DNA from: Nonomuraea ceibae | GTDB taxonomy: Bacteria; Actinomycetota; Actinomycetes; Streptosporangiales; Streptosporangiaceae | Assembly (NCBI RefSeq): GCF_019396325.1 | Contig: NZ_JAHKRO010000004.1 | Span: 159,444 to 223,443, forward strand | Direction: 5' to 3' | DNA length: 64,000 nucleotides | Shown: positions 46,079 to 55,377 of the stretch, piece after piece | Position numbering within the stretch: position 1 is the stretch's first letter | Layout of the letters: each line of letters opens with the position of its first letter | Position numbers and translations under genes: made by a program | The notes under the pieces: model-generated | Database searches by the model: none | Told to the model about the DNA's origin: nothing | The model's input: the letters and a program-made list of their open reading frames with translations, nothing else

Positions 46079-47149
46079 TTGCTCAGCAAGCGATTCGGCA
46101 GGTTGGCGACCGGCACGCTGGCCGGTGCCATGCTCATGGCGGCCGCGGCTTGTGGTGGTGGCAGCACGGGCGGGGAGACCACGGCGAGCACGTCGCCCGG
46201 CACGGAGACCAACGCTCCGGCGGCGAGCGGCCTGAAGGTCGGCCTCGCGTTCGACATCGGCGGTCGCGGTGACAAGTCGTTCAACGACGCCGCCTACGCC
46301 GGCCTGGAGAAGGCCAAGGCCGAGCTCGGCGCCGACATCAAGGAACTGAGCCCCGCCGCCGACGGCTCCAACCGCGCCGAGCTGCTGACCCAGCTCGTCG
46401 ACGCGGGCTACAACCCGATCATCGGCGTGGGCTTCGCCTACGGCGAGGACATCAAGAAGGCCGCCGAGGAGAACCCGGACGTGCAGTTCGCGGTCGTCGA
46501 CTCGGCCTCGAACGCGGCCAACGTCACCGGCCTGCTGTTCGCCGAGGAGCAGGGCTCCTACCTGGCGGGCGTCGCCGCGGCGACCAAGGCCAAGAGCGGC
46601 CACGTCGGCTTCGTCGGCGGCGTCGAGAACGACCTGATCAAGAAGTTCGAGGCGGGCTTCGTGGCCGGCGTCAAGTCGGTCAAGGCCGACGCCAAGATCG
46701 ACGTCAAGTACCTGACGCCCGACGGCGACTTCACCGGCTTCCGCGCCCCCGACAAGGGCAAGGTCGCGGCCGAGAAGATGTTCCAGGACGGCGCCGAGGT
46801 CGTCTACCACGCCGCCGGTGACTCCGGCCTGGGCGTGTTCCAGGCGGCTGCCGCGGCCAAGAAGAAGGCCATCGGCGTCGACTCCGACCAGCGCCAGACC
46901 GTCACCGAGCCCGAGCTGCAGGAGGTCATCATGACCTCGATGCTCAAGCGCGTGGACGTCGGCGTCTTCGAGTACATCAAGGCGTTCCAGGGCGGCGCCA
47001 AGGGCGGCAGCGACATCGTCTACGACCTCAAGGTCGACGGCGTGGGCCTGTCCACCACCGGCGGCGAGATCGACGACATCCAGGACAAGATCGACGCTGC
47101 CAAGAAGGACATCGTCGACGGCAAGATCACGGTTCCGGCCAAGCCGTAA
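46079..47149 (+). CDS. BMP-family nucleoside-binding lipoprotein, 356 aa
   Basis: TTG start behind a GAAGGGA ribosome site. The signal peptide ends in lipobox AAAC (near Cys25) in AMLMAAAACGGG. The Bmp/PnrA fold shows KVGLAFDIGGRGDKSFNDAA, then NPIIGVGFAYGEDIKKAA and FVGGVENDLIKKFEAGFVAG, and GAEVVYHAAGDSGLGVFQAA. Proteins of this family bind purine or pyrimidine nucleosides. It is the first gene of an import and salvage operon that also holds cdd and deoA, which supports nucleosides as ligand. A hairpin follows before the ATPase gene. Confidence 0.94.
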   Translation: MLSKRFGRLATGTLAGAMLMAAAACGGGSTGGETTASTSPGTETNAPAASGLKVGLAFDIGGRGDKSFNDAAYAGLEKAKAELGADIKELSPAADGSNRAELLTQLVDAGYNPIIGVGFAYGEDIKKAAEENPDVQFAVVDSASNAANVTGLLFAEEQGSYLAGVAAATKAKSGHVGFVGGVENDLIKKFEAGFVAGVKSVKADAKIDVKYLTPDGDFTGFRAPDKGKVAAEKMFQDGAEVVYHAAGDSGLGVFQAAAAAKKKAIGVDSDQRQTVTEPELQEVIMTSMLKRVDVGVFEYIKAFQGGAKGGSDIVYDLKVDGVGLSTTGGEIDDIQDKIDAAKKDIVDGKITVPAKP

Positions 47150-47168
47150 CCTGGGTAGGAACCATCGA

Positions 47169-47202
47169 CCGAGGGCCCGAGTCCCGAGACCCGGGCCCTC
47201 GG
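47169..47202 (+). terminator. Intercistronic hairpin after the BMP gene
   Basis: An 11-bp perfect stem (CCGAGGGCCCG/CGGGCCCTCGG) with a 12-base loop. There is no T-tract. It probably limits read-through or protects the lipoprotein message, giving excess binding protein over transporter. Confidence 0.6.
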
Positions 47203-47243
47203 GCATATCTGCCAGGCTCTAGGAGAAACCGAATGAGCGGCCG

Positions 47244-48773
47244 ATGAACGCCGAGACGCCCGCCGTACAACTGGAGGGCATCACCAAGCGCTTCCCCGGC
47301 GTGGTGGCCAACCACGACATCTGCATCACCGTCCAACCCGGCACGGTGCACGCGATCGTCGGGGAGAACGGCGCCGGCAAGTCGACCCTGATGAAGATCC
47401 TGTACGGGATGCAGAAGCCGGACGAGGGCACCATCAAGGTCAACGGCCGGGAGGTGGCCTTCCGCACCCCGAGCGACGCCATCGACGCCGGCATCGGCAT
47501 GGTGCACCAGCACTTCATGCTGGCCGACAACTTCACCGTGCTGGAGAACATCGTCCTGGGCGCCGAGCCGCGCAAGGCCGGCGTCATGCTCGACGCGGGC
47601 CGGGCGCGGGCGCGGATCAACCAGCTCGCCGAGAGCCACGGGCTGCGCGTCGACCCCGACCGGCTGGTCGAGGACCTCGGCGTCGGCGACCGCCAGCGCG
47701 TGGAGATCCTCAAGGTCCTCTACCGGGGCGCGCGCATCCTCATCCTCGACGAGCCGACCGCGGTCCTCGTGCCACAGGAGGTCGAGGAGCTCTTCGAGAA
47801 CCTGCGCGAGCTCACGGCCGGCGGCCTCACCGTCATCTTCATCTCCCACAAGCTCGACGAGGTGCTCAGCATCGCCGACGCGATCACCGTGATCCGGCGC
47901 GGCACCACCGTCGCCAGCGTCGACCCGGCCGACGTGACCGCCCGGCAGCTCGCCGAGCTCATGGTCGGCAGCGAGCTGCCCACGCCCGAGACGCGCGAGT
48001 CCACGGTGACCGACACGGTCGCGCTGCGCGTGTCCCACCTGACCCTGGAGGCCGACGGGCGGGCGCTCCTGGACGACGTGTCGTTCGACATCCGCAAGGG
48101 CGAGATCCTCGGCATCGCCGGGGTCGAGGGCAACGGCCAGTCCGAGCTCATCGAGGCCATCATGGGCATGCGCCCGGTGAGCGGCGCCGTCGAGCTCGCC
48201 GAGCAGGACATCTCCGCCTGGTCCACGCTCAGGCGGCGCGAGGCCGGCATCGGCTACATCCCGGAGGACCGCCACCGGCAGGGCCTGCTGCTGGAGGCGT
48301 CGCTCTGGGAGAACCGGGTGCTCGGCCACCAGACCAGGCGGCCGTCCCGCTCCGGCATCTGGATCAACCGGCGGGCCGCCAGGTCCGACACCCAGCGCAT
48401 CGTCGACACGTACGACGTCCGCACGCCCGGCGTCGACACGCTGGCGCTCGCGCTGTCGGGCGGCAACCAGCAGAAGCTCATCGTCGGCCGCGAGATGAGC
48501 GGCGAGCCGAAGTTCCTCATCGCCGCCCACCCGACCCGCGGCGTCGACGTGGGCGCGCAGGCCGCCATCTGGGACCACCTGCGCGAGGCCCGCGCGGCCG
48601 GGCTGGCCGTGCTGCTCATCTCGGCGGACCTCGACGAGCTGATCGGGCTGTCCGACACGCTGCAGGTCATCTACCGGGGACGGCTCGTGGCCCGCCTCGA
48701 CCCGTCCGACGTGACCCCGGAACGGCTGGGCGGATACATGACCGGCGCCATCACCGGCACGAAGGAGACGTGA
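47244..48773 (+). CDS. Nucleoside ABC importer ATPase with two nucleotide-binding domains, 509 aa
   Basis: An RbsA/NupO-like fused ATPase. The first domain has Walker A GENGAGKST and Walker B ILILDEPTAVL. Its signature loop is replaced by the LGVGDRQRVEILK form usual in BMP-linked systems. The second domain has a degenerate Walker A (GVEGNGQSE, no Lys), signature LSGGNQQKL and AHPTRGVD. Only one site is thus fully catalytic. It powers the two downstream permeases. Confidence 0.95.
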   Translation: MNAETPAVQLEGITKRFPGVVANHDICITVQPGTVHAIVGENGAGKSTLMKILYGMQKPDEGTIKVNGREVAFRTPSDAIDAGIGMVHQHFMLADNFTVLENIVLGAEPRKAGVMLDAGRARARINQLAESHGLRVDPDRLVEDLGVGDRQRVEILKVLYRGARILILDEPTAVLVPQEVEELFENLRELTAGGLTVIFISHKLDEVLSIADAITVIRRGTTVASVDPADVTARQLAELMVGSELPTPETRESTVTDTVALRVSHLTLEADGRALLDDVSFDIRKGEILGIAGVEGNGQSELIEAIMGMRPVSGAVELAEQDISAWSTLRRREAGIGYIPEDRHRQGLLLEASLWENRVLGHQTRRPSRSGIWINRRAARSDTQRIVDTYDVRTPGVDTLALALSGGNQQKLIVGREMSGEPKFLIAAHPTRGVDVGAQAAIWDHLREARAAGLAVLLISADLDELIGLSDTLQVIYRGRLVARLDPSDVTPERLGGYMTGAITGTKET

Positions 48774-49897
48774 TGCCCGCAGGGCTCTATCGGGCATTGC
48801 TCACCGTGGCGGGCGCGATCATCGCCATCCTGGTGGCCATCGGCATCAGCAGCGTGGCGATCGTCGCGGCCGGGGCGAACCCCGGCGACGCGCTCGCCGC
48901 GTTCTTCGACTTCGGCGCGCGGGAAAGCTCGGTGTCCAACAGCATCGCCCGGATGCTGAACCGGGCCGTGCCGCTGTTCCTGGCCGGTCTGGCGGTGGCC
49001 GTCGGCTTCCGCATGAACCTCTTCAACATCGGCGTCGAGGGCCAGTACCGGATCGCGGCCGTCTGCGCCGCCTACGTCGGCTCGACGTTCGTGGCTCCCG
49101 CCCCGATCCAGATCACGGTGATCATCGTGGTGGCGGCGGCCGTCGGCGGCTTCTACGCGCTGATCCCGGCCGTGATGAAGGTGACCCGGGGGGTGAACGA
49201 GGTCATCTCCACGATCATGCTGAACTACATCGCGATCAACCTGGCGGCCTTCCTCGTCCGCGGCCCCTTCGCCGGCGAGCGCGCCAAGGGGCAGCTCACC
49301 ACGACCACCCCGGTCCTGCCCGAGTCGGCCTGGTTCCCGAACATGAACTGGCTGCTGGAGGCGGTCGGCCTGCCCGCGCCACGCGGCGGCGGCGTGTGGG
49401 GCTTCCTGCTCGTGGCCGTCGTCGTCGGCGTGGCCCTCTGGGTGGTGCTGGAGCGGACCAAGTTCGGCTTCGACGTCAAGGCCAGCGGCCTGAACCCGAC
49501 GGCCGCGTTCGCCTCCGGCATCGGCCCGAAGCGCATGGTCATCTCCGCCATGGTGCTCTCCGGCGGCATCGCCGGACTGATCGGCCTGCCCGAGATCCTC
49601 GGCGACCAGCACGCCTTCGGCACCAACTTCACCCCCGGCCTCGGCTACCTCGGCATCGCGGTCGCGCTGCTGGGCCGTAACAGCCCCTGGGGCATCGCGG
49701 TGGCCGCGCTCCTGTTCGCCTTCCTGGACCGGGCCCAGGGGCCGCTGCAGTTCGCCGAGGTGCCGCCCTCCGTGATCACGATCATGCAGGGCACCATCGT
49801 GCTCCTCGTGGTCATCGCCAACGAGATCACCAGCAGGATCGCGCTGCGGCGCGAGGAACGGCGCGCGGCGCGAGAGCTCGGAAAGGTGAGCGCATGA
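48773..49897 (+). CDS. Nucleoside ABC importer permease 1 (BPD_transp_2), 374 aa
   Basis: The ATG at 48773 shares a base with the ATPase stop and has GAAGGAG 5 bp upstream. A BPD_transp_2 permease with about eight to ten helices; NLFNIGVEGQYRIAAVCAAY and the later GIAVALLGRNSPWGI are family landmarks. It forms the channel with the next permease and works with the BMP lipoprotein. Confidence 0.94.
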   Translation: MPAGLYRALLTVAGAIIAILVAIGISSVAIVAAGANPGDALAAFFDFGARESSVSNSIARMLNRAVPLFLAGLAVAVGFRMNLFNIGVEGQYRIAAVCAAYVGSTFVAPAPIQITVIIVVAAAVGGFYALIPAVMKVTRGVNEVISTIMLNYIAINLAAFLVRGPFAGERAKGQLTTTTPVLPESAWFPNMNWLLEAVGLPAPRGGGVWGFLLVAVVVGVALWVVLERTKFGFDVKASGLNPTAAFASGIGPKRMVISAMVLSGGIAGLIGLPEILGDQHAFGTNFTPGLGYLGIAVALLGRNSPWGIAVAALLFAFLDRAQGPLQFAEVPPSVITIMQGTIVLLVVIANEITSRIALRREERRAARELGKVSA

Positions 49898-51171
49898 CCA
49901 CCCTCGCCGGATCGAGCAGGATCCGCAAATACCACCTGGCGCTGATCGGCGTCGCGCTGCTGCTCATGCTGATGTCGCTGGTCCGGATCATCGCCGGGAC
50001 CGACGACATCACCTCCTCCGGCGTGATCGGGGCGGCGCTGCTGTTCTCGGTGCCGATCGGGCTGGCCGGGCTCGGCGGCCTCTGGGCCGAGCGGGCGGGC
50101 GTGGTCAACATCGGCCTCGAAGGCATGATGGTGCTCGGCACCTGGTTCGCCGGCTGGGCCGGCTACCAGTGGGGTCCGGTGGCCGCGCTGCTGGCCGGGC
50201 TGATCGCGGGCGCGCTCGGCGGCCTGCTGCACGCCATCGCGACCGTCACGTTCGGCGTCGACCACATCATCAGCGGCGTCGCCATCAACCTGCTCGGGCC
50301 GGGCGTCACCCGCTTCCTGTCGGAGGTCCTCTACAAGGAGGGCTCCCCGGCCAACCAGGCGGGCGCCGGCATCACCACCTCGCCGCCGGTCTCGGGGGAG
50401 GCGTGGGAGTTCAGCCTGCCCCTGCTGTCCGACGGGCCCGACTGGCTGGGCTCGCTGGAGAAGACGCACTGGTTCCTGCTCTCCGACGTGGCCGGCATCC
50501 TGCGCGGGCTCACCCACGACGTCAACGTGCTGGTGATCCTGGCCGTGCTGATGCTGCCGCTGACGTTCTTCGTGCTCTGGCGCACCGCGTTCGGGCTGCG
50601 GCTGCGCTCGGCGGGCGAGAACCCGTGGGCGGCCGAGTCGCTGGGCGTGAACGTCCTGCGGATCAAGTACCTGGCCGTGGTCATCTCCGGCGCGTTCGCC
50701 GGGCTGGGCGGCGTGTTCCTGGTGTTCGTCAGCGACAAGTACGTCGAGGGGCAGTCGGCGGGCCGGGGCTTCATCGGCCTGGCCGCCATGATCTTCGGCA
50801 ACTGGCGGCCGGGCGGGCTGGCCACGGGCGCGGCCCTGTTCGGCTACGCCGACGCCCTCCAGCTCCGCAGCCAGGGCGCGGTCACCTCGTTCCTGCTGTT
50901 CGGCGCGATCCTGCTGCTGATCTATCTGATCGTCAGGGCCCGCCGGATGCTGACGGCCGGGCAGTCCGCCCGCGAGTACACGACGATGGCGGCCGCCGCG
51001 GCCGGCATGGTCGTGCTGATCTGGCTGTGGCTGACCGTCGACAGGCTGCCGAACGAGTTCGTGTTCATCACGCCGCACGTGCTCACCCTGCTCGTGCTCC
51101 TGGTGGCGTCGCAGCGGCTGCGCATGCCCAAGGCCGACGGCGTGATCTATCGACGGGGGGAGCAGCATTGA
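49894..51171 (+). CDS. Nucleoside ABC importer permease 2 (BPD_transp_2), 425 aa
   Basis: It overlaps permease 1 by 4 bp (ATGA). The family block GVVNIGLEGMMVLGTWFAGW and the GIAINLL-type segment (SGVAINLLGPGVTRFL) are present, as is GRGFIGLAAMIFGNWRPGG. Two extra C-terminal helices (AAAAAGMVVLIWLWLTV, then LTLLVLLVASQ) lengthen it compared with permease 1. It is followed directly by cdd with overlapping codons. Confidence 0.94.
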   Translation: MTTLAGSSRIRKYHLALIGVALLLMLMSLVRIIAGTDDITSSGVIGAALLFSVPIGLAGLGGLWAERAGVVNIGLEGMMVLGTWFAGWAGYQWGPVAALLAGLIAGALGGLLHAIATVTFGVDHIISGVAINLLGPGVTRFLSEVLYKEGSPANQAGAGITTSPPVSGEAWEFSLPLLSDGPDWLGSLEKTHWFLLSDVAGILRGLTHDVNVLVILAVLMLPLTFFVLWRTAFGLRLRSAGENPWAAESLGVNVLRIKYLAVVISGAFAGLGGVFLVFVSDKYVEGQSAGRGFIGLAAMIFGNWRPGGLATGAALFGYADALQLRSQGAVTSFLLFGAILLLIYLIVRARRMLTAGQSAREYTTMAAAAAGMVVLIWLWLTVDRLPNEFVFITPHVLTLLVLLVASQRLRMPKADGVIYRRGEQH

Positions 51172-51563
51172 GCATCGACTGGGAGGCGCTGCGCGCGGAG
51201 GCCGCGGAGGCCATGCGCCACGCCTACGCGCCCTACTCCAAGTTCCCCGTGGGCGCCGCCGCCCTGGTGGACGACGGGCGGATCGTCACGGGCTGCAACG
51301 TGGAGAACGCCTCCTACGGGGTGGGCCTGTGCGCGGAGTGCGGGCTGGTGTCGGCGCTCCAGGCGTCCGGCGGGGGCAGGCTGGTGGCCTTCACCTGCGT
51401 GGACGGCCACGGCGAGCTGCTCATGCCGTGCGGGCGCTGCCGGCAGCTCCTGTACGAGTTCGGCGGTGACGACCTGCTGGTCGAGACCGTCGACGGGCCG
51501 CTGCCGATGGCGCGGATCCTGCCGTACGCGTTCGGCCCCGTCGACCTGTCCAGGATGGCGTGA
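51168..51563 (+). CDS. cdd: Cytidine deaminase, 131 aa
   Basis: A short tetrameric-type Cdd. Catalytic Glu and zinc Cys are in CAECGL, the other two zinc Cys in PCGRC. AYAPYSKFPVGAAALVDDG is the N-terminal substrate block. It converts cytidine and deoxycytidine to uridine forms. The TTG start overlaps the stop of the permease gene, so it is coupled to nucleoside import. Confidence 0.96.
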   Translation: MSIDWEALRAEAAEAMRHAYAPYSKFPVGAAALVDDGRIVTGCNVENASYGVGLCAECGLVSALQASGGGRLVAFTCVDGHGELLMPCGRCRQLLYEFGGDDLLVETVDGPLPMARILPYAFGPVDLSRMA

Positions 51564-52837
51564 TGGACGCGATCGAGGTCATCGTCGCCAAGCGCGACGG
51601 CGGCGAGCTGAGCGCGGCCCAGATCGACTGGGTGATCGACGCCTACGTGCGCGGTGAGGTCGCCGACGAGCAGATGTCGGCGCTGGCCATGGCGATCCTG
51701 CTCAACGGCATGAACCGGCGCGAGATCGCCGGCTGGACGCAGGCCATGATCCGCTCCGGCGAGCGCATGGACTGGTCGGAGCTGGACCGGCCGACGGCCG
51801 ACAAGCACTCCACGGGCGGTGTCGGCGACAAGATCACGCTGCCGCTGGCGCCGCTGGTCGCCGCCTGCGGCGCGTACGTCCCGCAGCTGTCGGGCCGCGG
51901 CCTCGGCCACACCGGCGGCACGCTGGACAAGCTGGAGTCGATCCCGGGCTGGCGGGCGTCGCTGTCCAACGACGAGATGCTCGGCGTGCTGCGCGCGGCC
52001 GGCGCGGTGATCTGCGCCGCCGGCTCCGGGCTGGCCCCCGCCGACAAGAAGCTGTACGCGCTGCGTGACGTCACCGGCACGGTCGAGTCCATCCCGCTCA
52101 TCGCCTCGTCGATCATGTCGAAGAAGATCGCCGAGGGCACCGGGTCGCTGGTGCTCGACGTCAAGGTGGGCTCGGGCGCGTTCATGAAGACGCCGGAGCG
52201 GGCCCGCGAGCTGGCCGAGACCATGGTGGCGCTGGGCACCGACGCGGGCGTGCGCACGGTCGCGCTGCTGACCGCGATGGACCGGCCGCTGGGCCGGGCC
52301 GTGGGCAACGCCCTGGAGGTCGAGGAGTCGGTCGAGGTTCTGGCGGGCGGCGGGCCGTCCGACGTCGTGGAGCTGACCGTACGGCTGGCCAGGGAGATGC
52401 TGGAGGCCGCCGGGGTGTCGGGCAAGGACCCCGCCGACGCGCTGCGTGACGGGTCGGCCATGGACGCCTGGCGGACGATGGTCGGCGCCCAGGGCGGCGA
52501 CCCGGACGCGCTGCTGCCGCGCGCGGCCGAGACGATGACGGTGGACGCCCCGGAGTCTGGGGTGCTCACCCGGCTCGACGCCTACGCGGTCGGGCTGGCG
52601 GCCTGGCGGCTCGGCGCGGGCCGGGCGCGCAAGGAGGACCCGGTGTCGGCGGGCGCGGGCATCACGCTGCACGCCAAGCCGGGCGACCTGGTCAGGGCGG
52701 GGCAGCCGCTGCTCACGCTGCACGCCGACGAGACGAGCCGCTTCGAGCGGGCGCTGGAGGCGCTGCGCGGCGGCTACGAGGTCGGACCGGCCGCGGGGGA
52801 GACCCTGCCGCTGATCATCGACCGGATCACCGCCTAG
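51563..52837 (+). CDS. deoA: Thymidine/pyrimidine-nucleoside phosphorylase, 424 aa
   Basis: The glycosyltransferase family signature KHSTGGVGDK is at residues 81-90, followed by GRGLGHTGGTLDKLESIPG. The C-terminal domain ends with the HADE segment. It cleaves thymidine, deoxyuridine and perhaps uridine with phosphate to base and sugar 1-phosphate. The ATG shares a base with the cdd stop (TGATG). It is the last gene of the operon; its stop overlaps the convergent MarR stop through the tetranucleotide CTAG. Confidence 0.96.
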   Translation: MDAIEVIVAKRDGGELSAAQIDWVIDAYVRGEVADEQMSALAMAILLNGMNRREIAGWTQAMIRSGERMDWSELDRPTADKHSTGGVGDKITLPLAPLVAACGAYVPQLSGRGLGHTGGTLDKLESIPGWRASLSNDEMLGVLRAAGAVICAAGSGLAPADKKLYALRDVTGTVESIPLIASSIMSKKIAEGTGSLVLDVKVGSGAFMKTPERARELAETMVALGTDAGVRTVALLTAMDRPLGRAVGNALEVEESVEVLAGGGPSDVVELTVRLAREMLEAAGVSGKDPADALRDGSAMDAWRTMVGAQGGDPDALLPRAAETMTVDAPESGVLTRLDAYAVGLAAWRLGAGRARKEDPVSAGAGITLHAKPGDLVRAGQPLLTLHADETSRFERALEALRGGYEVGPAAGETLPLIIDRITA

Positions 52838-53220
52838 ACGGACACCGCCGGTGCGTCGTCGAAGATCGAGGAGAGGACGGCGCGCTGGGTGGGGAGGGCT
52901 GCCGCGTGCCGGGCGCGGCCCTCCTCGGTGATGCACACGAACACGCCGCGCCGGTCGGAGTCGCACGCGCCGCGGCTGACGAGCGCGGACTTCTCCAGCC
53001 TGGCCACCACGCGCGAGAGCGCGCTCTGGCTCAGGTGGACCTCGTCGCACAGCTCCTGGATGCGCAGCTTTCTGTCGTGGTGGACCATCCGGTCGAGCAC
53101 CTCGAACTCGCTGGGCCCCAGGCCGTGCTTGTCGCCCAGCTCCCGCTCCAGCATGCACATCGCCTTGGCGTGCTTCGCCAGGACGTAATGCCAGGTGCCG
53201 ACCACGTGCGCCTCGTCCAT
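52834..53220 (-). CDS. MarR-family regulator of the divergent efflux gene, 128 aa
   Basis: A compact MarR winged helix: LGPSEFEVLDRMVHHDRKLR, then QELCDEVHLSQSALSRVVAR, and the wing SRGACDSDRRGVFVCITEEG. The ATG at 53220 is chosen because a longer frame would run through the operator region. It is divergent from an EmrB/QacA-type transporter, 87 bp between starts, with stacked palindromes between them. A drug- or phenolic-responsive repressor is the likely role. Confidence 0.92.
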   Translation of the reverse strand: MDEAHVVGTWHYVLAKHAKAMCMLERELGDKHGLGPSEFEVLDRMVHHDRKLRIQELCDEVHLSQSALSRVVARLEKSALVSRGACDSDRRGVFVCITEEGRARHAAALPTQRAVLSSIFDDAPAVSV

Positions 53221-53264
53221 GACGCGGAGGTTACCACTAGGCGAAAAATCATGCAATGGAATTA

Positions 53265-53299
53265 AATGCACTTGCATTAGATGCGAGTGCATGTAATCT
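53265..53299. promoter_or_regulatory. MarR operator palindromes within the MFS promoter
   Basis: AATGCACTTGCATT (53265-53278) is a perfect palindrome with a 2-base centre. ATGCGAGTGCAT (53281-53292) is a second, shorter one. They overlap the candidate -35 TTGCAT (53272-53277) and abut the -10 TAATCT (53294-53299), spacing 16 bp. The -10 lies only 8 bp before the MFS ATG, implying a leaderless transcript. Confidence 0.7.
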
Positions 53300-53307
53300 T
53301 TCCGTCC

Positions 53308-54711
53308 ATGTCCTCTTCCTCCACCCGGTGGAGCGCGCTCGCCGTGCTCTGCGCAGTGATCTTCCTTGACGCCCTGGATGTGTCGATGGTCGGCGTGGCG
53401 CTGCCCTCCATCCAGCACGAGCTGGGGCTCTCCACCTCTTCTCTGCAGTGGGTTGTCAGCGGCTACGTGCTCGGATACGGCGGTCTTCTTCTACTCGGGG
53501 GCAGGACCGCCGATCTGCTGGGGCGGCGCAGGGTGTTCCTGGTCGCACTGGCGGTCTTCGCCGTGGCGTCGCTGCTGGGTGGCCTGGTGAACGACGGGGC
53601 GCTGCTCATCGCCGCCCGCTTCATCAAGGGCGTCGGCGCGGCCTTCACCGCCCCGGCCGCGTTGTCGATCATCACCACCACGTTCCCGGAAGGACCGCTG
53701 CGCAACAAGGCACTGAGCATCTTCACCGCCTGCGGCGCCAGCGGCTACTCGCTCGGCCTGGTGTTCTCCGGACTGCTCACCCAGCTCGACTGGCGCCTCA
53801 CGATGCTGATGCCGGTTCCCGTCGCCGTCATCGCGCTGATCGCCGCGATCAAGGTGCTGCCGCGCAACGCCGAGGAGCGCGCCGATGGCGGCCACGACCT
53901 CATCGGCGCCGTGCTGATCACCGCCTCGATGCTGCTGCTCGTCTTCACCGTGGTCCAGGCGCCGGAAGCCGGCTGGTCCTCCGTCCGCACGATCGGCTCG
54001 CTGGTCGCCGTCGCCGCCCTGCTCGGCCTGTTCGTGCTCACCGAGCTCAGGCTCAAGCACCCGCTCGTCCGCCTCGGCATCCTCCGCTCCGGGCCGCTCG
54101 TGCGGGCCAACCTCGGGCTCGTCGTCCTCATGGGCTCGTACGTGGCCTTCCAGTTCGTCGCCATGCAGTACTTCCAGAACCTGCTCGGCTGGTCCGCGCT
54201 CGGCACCGCGCTGGCGTTCCTGCCGGCGGGCCTGCTCGTGGCGGTCACCTCGACCAAGATGGGCGACTTCGCCGACCGGTTCGGCACCGGCAAGCTCATC
54301 GTCGTCGGCGCGGCAGCGCTGGCCGGCGGCTACGCGATGTTCCTCGGCATCTCCCGCACGCCCGGCCTCTTCACCCTGGTCATCCCCGGCATGCTGCTGC
54401 TCGGCATCGCGTTCGCGCTGTCGTTCCCGGCCCTCAACATCCAGGCCACCAACGGCGTCTCCGACGACGAGCAGGGCCTCGCCTCCGGGCTGCTCAACAC
54501 CTCCGGCCAGGTCGGCGGCGCGATCGTGCTCGCCGTGGTGACCGCGGTGCTCACCTCCGGCGGCGGCGAGATCTCCATCGGCTCGCTGCGCGCGGCCATC
54601 CTCGTCTCCCTGTTGCTGGCCGTCGCCGGGCTGGCCCTCTCGGCCGCTGGACTGCGCGACCGCAAGCGGGCCGCCGCCGTGCCCGAGGCGAAAGCGTACG
54701 AGGTGGTGTGA
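53308..54711 (+). CDS. MFS drug efflux transporter, EmrB/QacA (DHA2) family, 467 aa
   Basis: Fourteen hydrophobic segments are suggested along the length. The DHA2 landmarks are DALDVSMVGVALPSIQHELG, WVVSGYVLGYGGLLLLGGR and the motif A loop RTADLLGRRRVF. It should export hydrophobic drugs or metabolites with proton exchange. No ribosome site precedes the ATG; with the -10 box adjacent, a leaderless message is likely. Repression by the divergent MarR is expected. Confidence 0.93.
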   Translation: MSSSSTRWSALAVLCAVIFLDALDVSMVGVALPSIQHELGLSTSSLQWVVSGYVLGYGGLLLLGGRTADLLGRRRVFLVALAVFAVASLLGGLVNDGALLIAARFIKGVGAAFTAPAALSIITTTFPEGPLRNKALSIFTACGASGYSLGLVFSGLLTQLDWRLTMLMPVPVAVIALIAAIKVLPRNAEERADGGHDLIGAVLITASMLLLVFTVVQAPEAGWSSVRTIGSLVAVAALLGLFVLTELRLKHPLVRLGILRSGPLVRANLGLVVLMGSYVAFQFVAMQYFQNLLGWSALGTALAFLPAGLLVAVTSTKMGDFADRFGTGKLIVVGAAALAGGYAMFLGISRTPGLFTLVIPGMLLLGIAFALSFPALNIQATNGVSDDEQGLASGLLNTSGQVGGAIVLAVVTAVLTSGGGEISIGSLRAAILVSLLLAVAGLALSAAGLRDRKRAAAVPEAKAYEVV

Positions 54712-54794
54712 CCCGGACATTCGCCTGACGTCGGCCCATGCCGATCCGTTATCGGTGCGAGCTTCGCGCGGCCGTCCCCGGGAATCTTGGTGGC

Positions 54795-55373
54795 ATGAAC
54801 GCGTCACCGGGATTGAGGGCGGCCGCGGCGTGCGTGTGCGGGCTGATGCTCGTGGCGTGCGGCGCGCGGGGCACGGGCACGGCCACCGTGGAGCCGCCGT
54901 CGAGCCAGGGGAGCTCGGCGACGGCCACGTCCGCCGCGGCCGACCTGCCGACCAGCACCTCCGAGGTGGCCGTCGACCGCGCCGGGGCCCAGCCCGCGCT
55001 CGTCACCGGGGTGCGCGCCGGGCGCCACGACGGGTTCGACCGGGTGGTCGTCGACTTCGCCGGCTCGCTGCCCGGCTACACCGCCCAGTGGGCCGACGAA
55101 CTCGTCCAGGACGGCTCCGGCACCCCCATCGACCTGGGCGGCGGGCTGGCCCTGCACCTGCTGCTCACCCCCGCCGACGCGCACACCGAGGACGGCACGC
55201 CCACCTGGACCGACGGGCCCGACGCCGGGTCGCTGGAGGCCGTCACCCGCATCGTCAAGACCGGCGACTTCGAAGGCCGCGTCGGCATCGCGCTGATCAT
55301 GCCGGGGCGCACGGCGTTCCGCGTGAAGGAATACTCCGGGCCCAGCCGTCTGGTCGTGGACGTGCGACACTGA
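54795..55373 (+). CDS. AMIN-like domain lipoprotein, 192 aa
   Basis: The lipobox LVAC (near residue 22) follows a short signal sequence, so the protein is anchored outside. A Thr/Ser-rich linker precedes a beta-rich domain: GVRAGRHDGFDRVVVDFAGS, then IVKTGDFEGRVGIALIMPGR and a C-terminal SRLVVDVRH. This is the AMIN-like family of actinomycete lipoproteins, possibly cell-wall binding. It is followed 4 bp later by a cupin gene. Confidence 0.88.
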   Translation: MNASPGLRAAAACVCGLMLVACGARGTGTATVEPPSSQGSSATATSAAADLPTSTSEVAVDRAGAQPALVTGVRAGRHDGFDRVVVDFAGSLPGYTAQWADELVQDGSGTPIDLGGGLALHLLLTPADAHTEDGTPTWTDGPDAGSLEAVTRIVKTGDFEGRVGIALIMPGRTAFRVKEYSGPSRLVVDVRH

Positions 55374-55377
55374 CCTC

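Noticed and set aside
45788..47206. An N-terminal extension of the X-Pro peptidase frame
   Set aside because: It runs antisense through the BMP lipoprotein gene, whereas the ATG at 45787 starts directly with a signal peptide.
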